A DNA stretch of 40,907 nucleotides from Pseudomonadota bacterium (GTDB lineage Bacteria; Pseudomonadota; Alphaproteobacteria; Puniceispirillales; Marisalimonadaceae), in assembly GCA_028382005.1 (NCBI GenBank), contig JAOESH010000017.1, forward strand, positions 1 through 40,907, read 5' to 3'. Shown here piece by piece: positions 39,860 to 40,907 of the stretch; position 1 is the first letter of the stretch; the number at the start of each line of letters is the position of its first letter. Both the position numbers and the translations under genes were made by a program. The notes under the pieces were generated by a model. It was given only the letters and a program-made list of their open reading frames with translations. It was not told where the DNA came from and ran no database searches.

Positions 39860-40870
39860 TTAAAAAGAACAAATTTCTGACTTAAAGTCCATGCCATGAC
39901 CATGACGTTTTGTTGGTTTAAAAGTGCCATTTTCAGGGATCAATGGCTCTTTCCAGAGGTGATCATACCACCCCATATATTCAAGCCAAGAAGGATTTTT
40001 TATTGATGCAACAATATGAATTGAAAGCTCAGGAAACATGTGTGGGGCAATTTTAATTCCATATTGATTTGCTAAATTAGAGGTATGAATTAAATTGGTA
40101 TAACCACCCCTCATTATATCAGGCTGTAGAATATGTATTTTTCTATTTTTCATTAATGGTAATAAATCATGATGTGTAAAATTATTTTCACCTGTGACTA
40201 TTGGTATTGAGGTGGATTTACATATTTCTTCATAACCATCAAAATCATCTGCCATAACAGGTTCTTCTAACCATTCTGGATTATACTCTTCTATGCTCTT
40301 ACTAACTTTTATTGTTTCATGTACTGACCAACCTTGATTTACGTCAATCATAATTCCTATATCTTCACCTAATGTTTTTCGCATATCTCGAACATTAGCA
40401 ATATCCTCGTCATTTTTAAAACAGTGCGCAACTTGCATTTTAATAGATTTAAAGCCTTGATTAACGTATTTTTCAGCTTTTTCAATCATACCGTCATGGC
40501 CTAATCCTCGATAACAACCTGACCCATAAACTGGCAGAGCTGCATCTACTCCATTCCAAATTTTCCATAAAGGTAACTGTTTTGTTCTTCCATAACAATC
40601 CCATAAGGCAATATCTAATGCTGACATTGCCATAACAGTTATGCCCATTCTTCCTTGAATAAAAGTAGCATTCCACATCTTCATCCATAAAGTTTCAATC
40701 TTATCTATCGTCTCTCCAATCAAAAGTGGTTTTAACATTTCATGAATACACATCTCTAATGTTTTTAATCCACCTGAAAGAGGGTGAAGATGTCCCGTAC
40801 CAATTACTCCTTCTTTTGTTTCAATTTGAACTATTAACAAATCAATTTTTTCAAGAGTTAAGAAACACAA
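39860..40870 (-). CDS. Mandelate racemase/muconate lactonizing enzyme family, N-terminus missing in frame
   Basis: The 336 readable residues carry the enolase-superfamily metal ligands D176 (MIDVNQGW), E202 (WLEEPV) and E228 (TGENNF), with 26-residue spacing, plus D251 and H277 (APHMFPE). At the KxK site one Lys is retained (K144) and the second is Gln (Q146), so catalysis probably relies on the His-Asp dyad. The N-terminus is anomalous: the frame is closed by TGA at 40889-40891, the only plausible start is a TTG at 40870, and by metal-ligand offsets about 26 N-terminal residues are missing compared with the intact paralogue at 11176. A second frame is open from the window edge up to the stop near 40851. 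A frameshift near a TTTTT run, in the genome or the sequence, is likely. Confidence 0.85.
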   Translation of the reverse strand: MCFLTLEKIDLLIVQIETKEGVIGTGHLHPLSGGLKTLEMCIHEMLKPLLIGETIDKIETLWMKMWNATFIQGRMGITVMAMSALDIALWDCYGRTKQLPLWKIWNGVDAALPVYGSGCYRGLGHDGMIEKAEKYVNQGFKSIKMQVAHCFKNDEDIANVRDMRKTLGEDIGIMIDVNQGWSVHETIKVSKSIEEYNPEWLEEPVMADDFDGYEEICKSTSIPIVTGENNFTHHDLLPLMKNRKIHILQPDIMRGGYTNLIHTSNLANQYGIKIAPHMFPELSIHIVASIKNPSWLEYMGWYDHLWKEPLIPENGTFKPTKRHGHGMDFKSEICSF

Positions 40871-40907
40871 AAATTCTAACAGCCGAATTCAAACCTGGTG
40901 ACGCACT

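Noticed and set aside
1-40907. CRISPR array
   Set aside because: No regularly spaced repeat-spacer series was seen on either strand; the repeats found occur only twice or are short.

Overview
The window is strongly A+T-rich DNA with tightly packed genes, short intergenic gaps, several TTG starts and an alphaproteobacterial-looking gene set: GcdH, a DUF3833 lipoprotein, YciB, a HIT protein with a DPAWPGPVWG tail, a BaiN/HI0933 flavoprotein, many TauD/enolase/M20/DMT-type metabolic genes. This suggests a low-GC marine alphaproteobacterium of the SAR11/AEGEAN-169/HIMB59 sort. That assignment is inference, because no rRNA or strict phylogenetic marker is present. Both ends cut a gene, so this is an internal slice or a fosmid/contig-sized fragment.

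Layout. (1) 1-2818: end of a QsuB-like/HPPD-domain protein, converging on an adenylate cyclase-TolB-TPR protein, then a small unknown protein. (2) 7120-2830, minus strand: TauD-type dioxygenase, cupin, NahD-like isomerase, glutaryl-CoA dehydrogenase, LrgA, LrgB. This looks like a ring/side-chain catabolic operon with a carboxylate/holin-like membrane pair. (3) 7255-14382, plus strand: amidohydrolase, LLM flavin oxidoreductase, DUF3833 lipoprotein, chalcone-isomerase-like protein, YciB, enolase-superfamily enzyme, epoxide-hydrolase-like enzyme, DMT permease. (4) 16622-14394, minus: HIT protein and SLC13 permease. (5) 16717-24117: an M20 amidohydrolase, a small TTG-start protein, a YihU-like reductase, then a minus-strand set (ComD-like, ComE-like, Gfo/Idh/MocA, SDR) facing a plus-strand SDR plus DMT exporter. 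The YihU-like plus ComDE-like pairing suggests C3-sulfonate (or a similar small 2-oxo acid) metabolism. (6) 24129-28576: DEAD-box RNA helicase, BaiN-like flavoprotein, LysR regulator. (7) 28647-34570: tRNA-Ser(GCU) followed by a patchy accessory stretch. It has two copies of a two-hairpin repeat, tandem ATACCCACAA motifs, two genes of visibly higher G+C (a PNPOx-like protein and RidA), two dimeric alpha/beta-barrel-like proteins of unknown function, two alpha/beta hydrolases, a small unknown protein and a glutamine amidotransferase. (8) 34707-40907: a second M20 amidohydrolase, MmgE/PrpD, an RRM protein, a spermidine-synthase-like protein, VOC, cupin, and an enolase-superfamily gene whose N-terminus is missing in frame at the window edge.

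How it fits together: most of the window is scavenging metabolism for small organic acids, ureido compounds and possibly aromatics or sulfonates, arranged in short operons with dedicated permeases. The most unusual material is the sulfopyruvate-decarboxylase-like cluster, with two SDRs lacking the canonical Tyr-Lys pair, and the structured repeat pair beside tRNA-Ser. No phage, transposase, integrase, CRISPR array or rRNA gene was seen.
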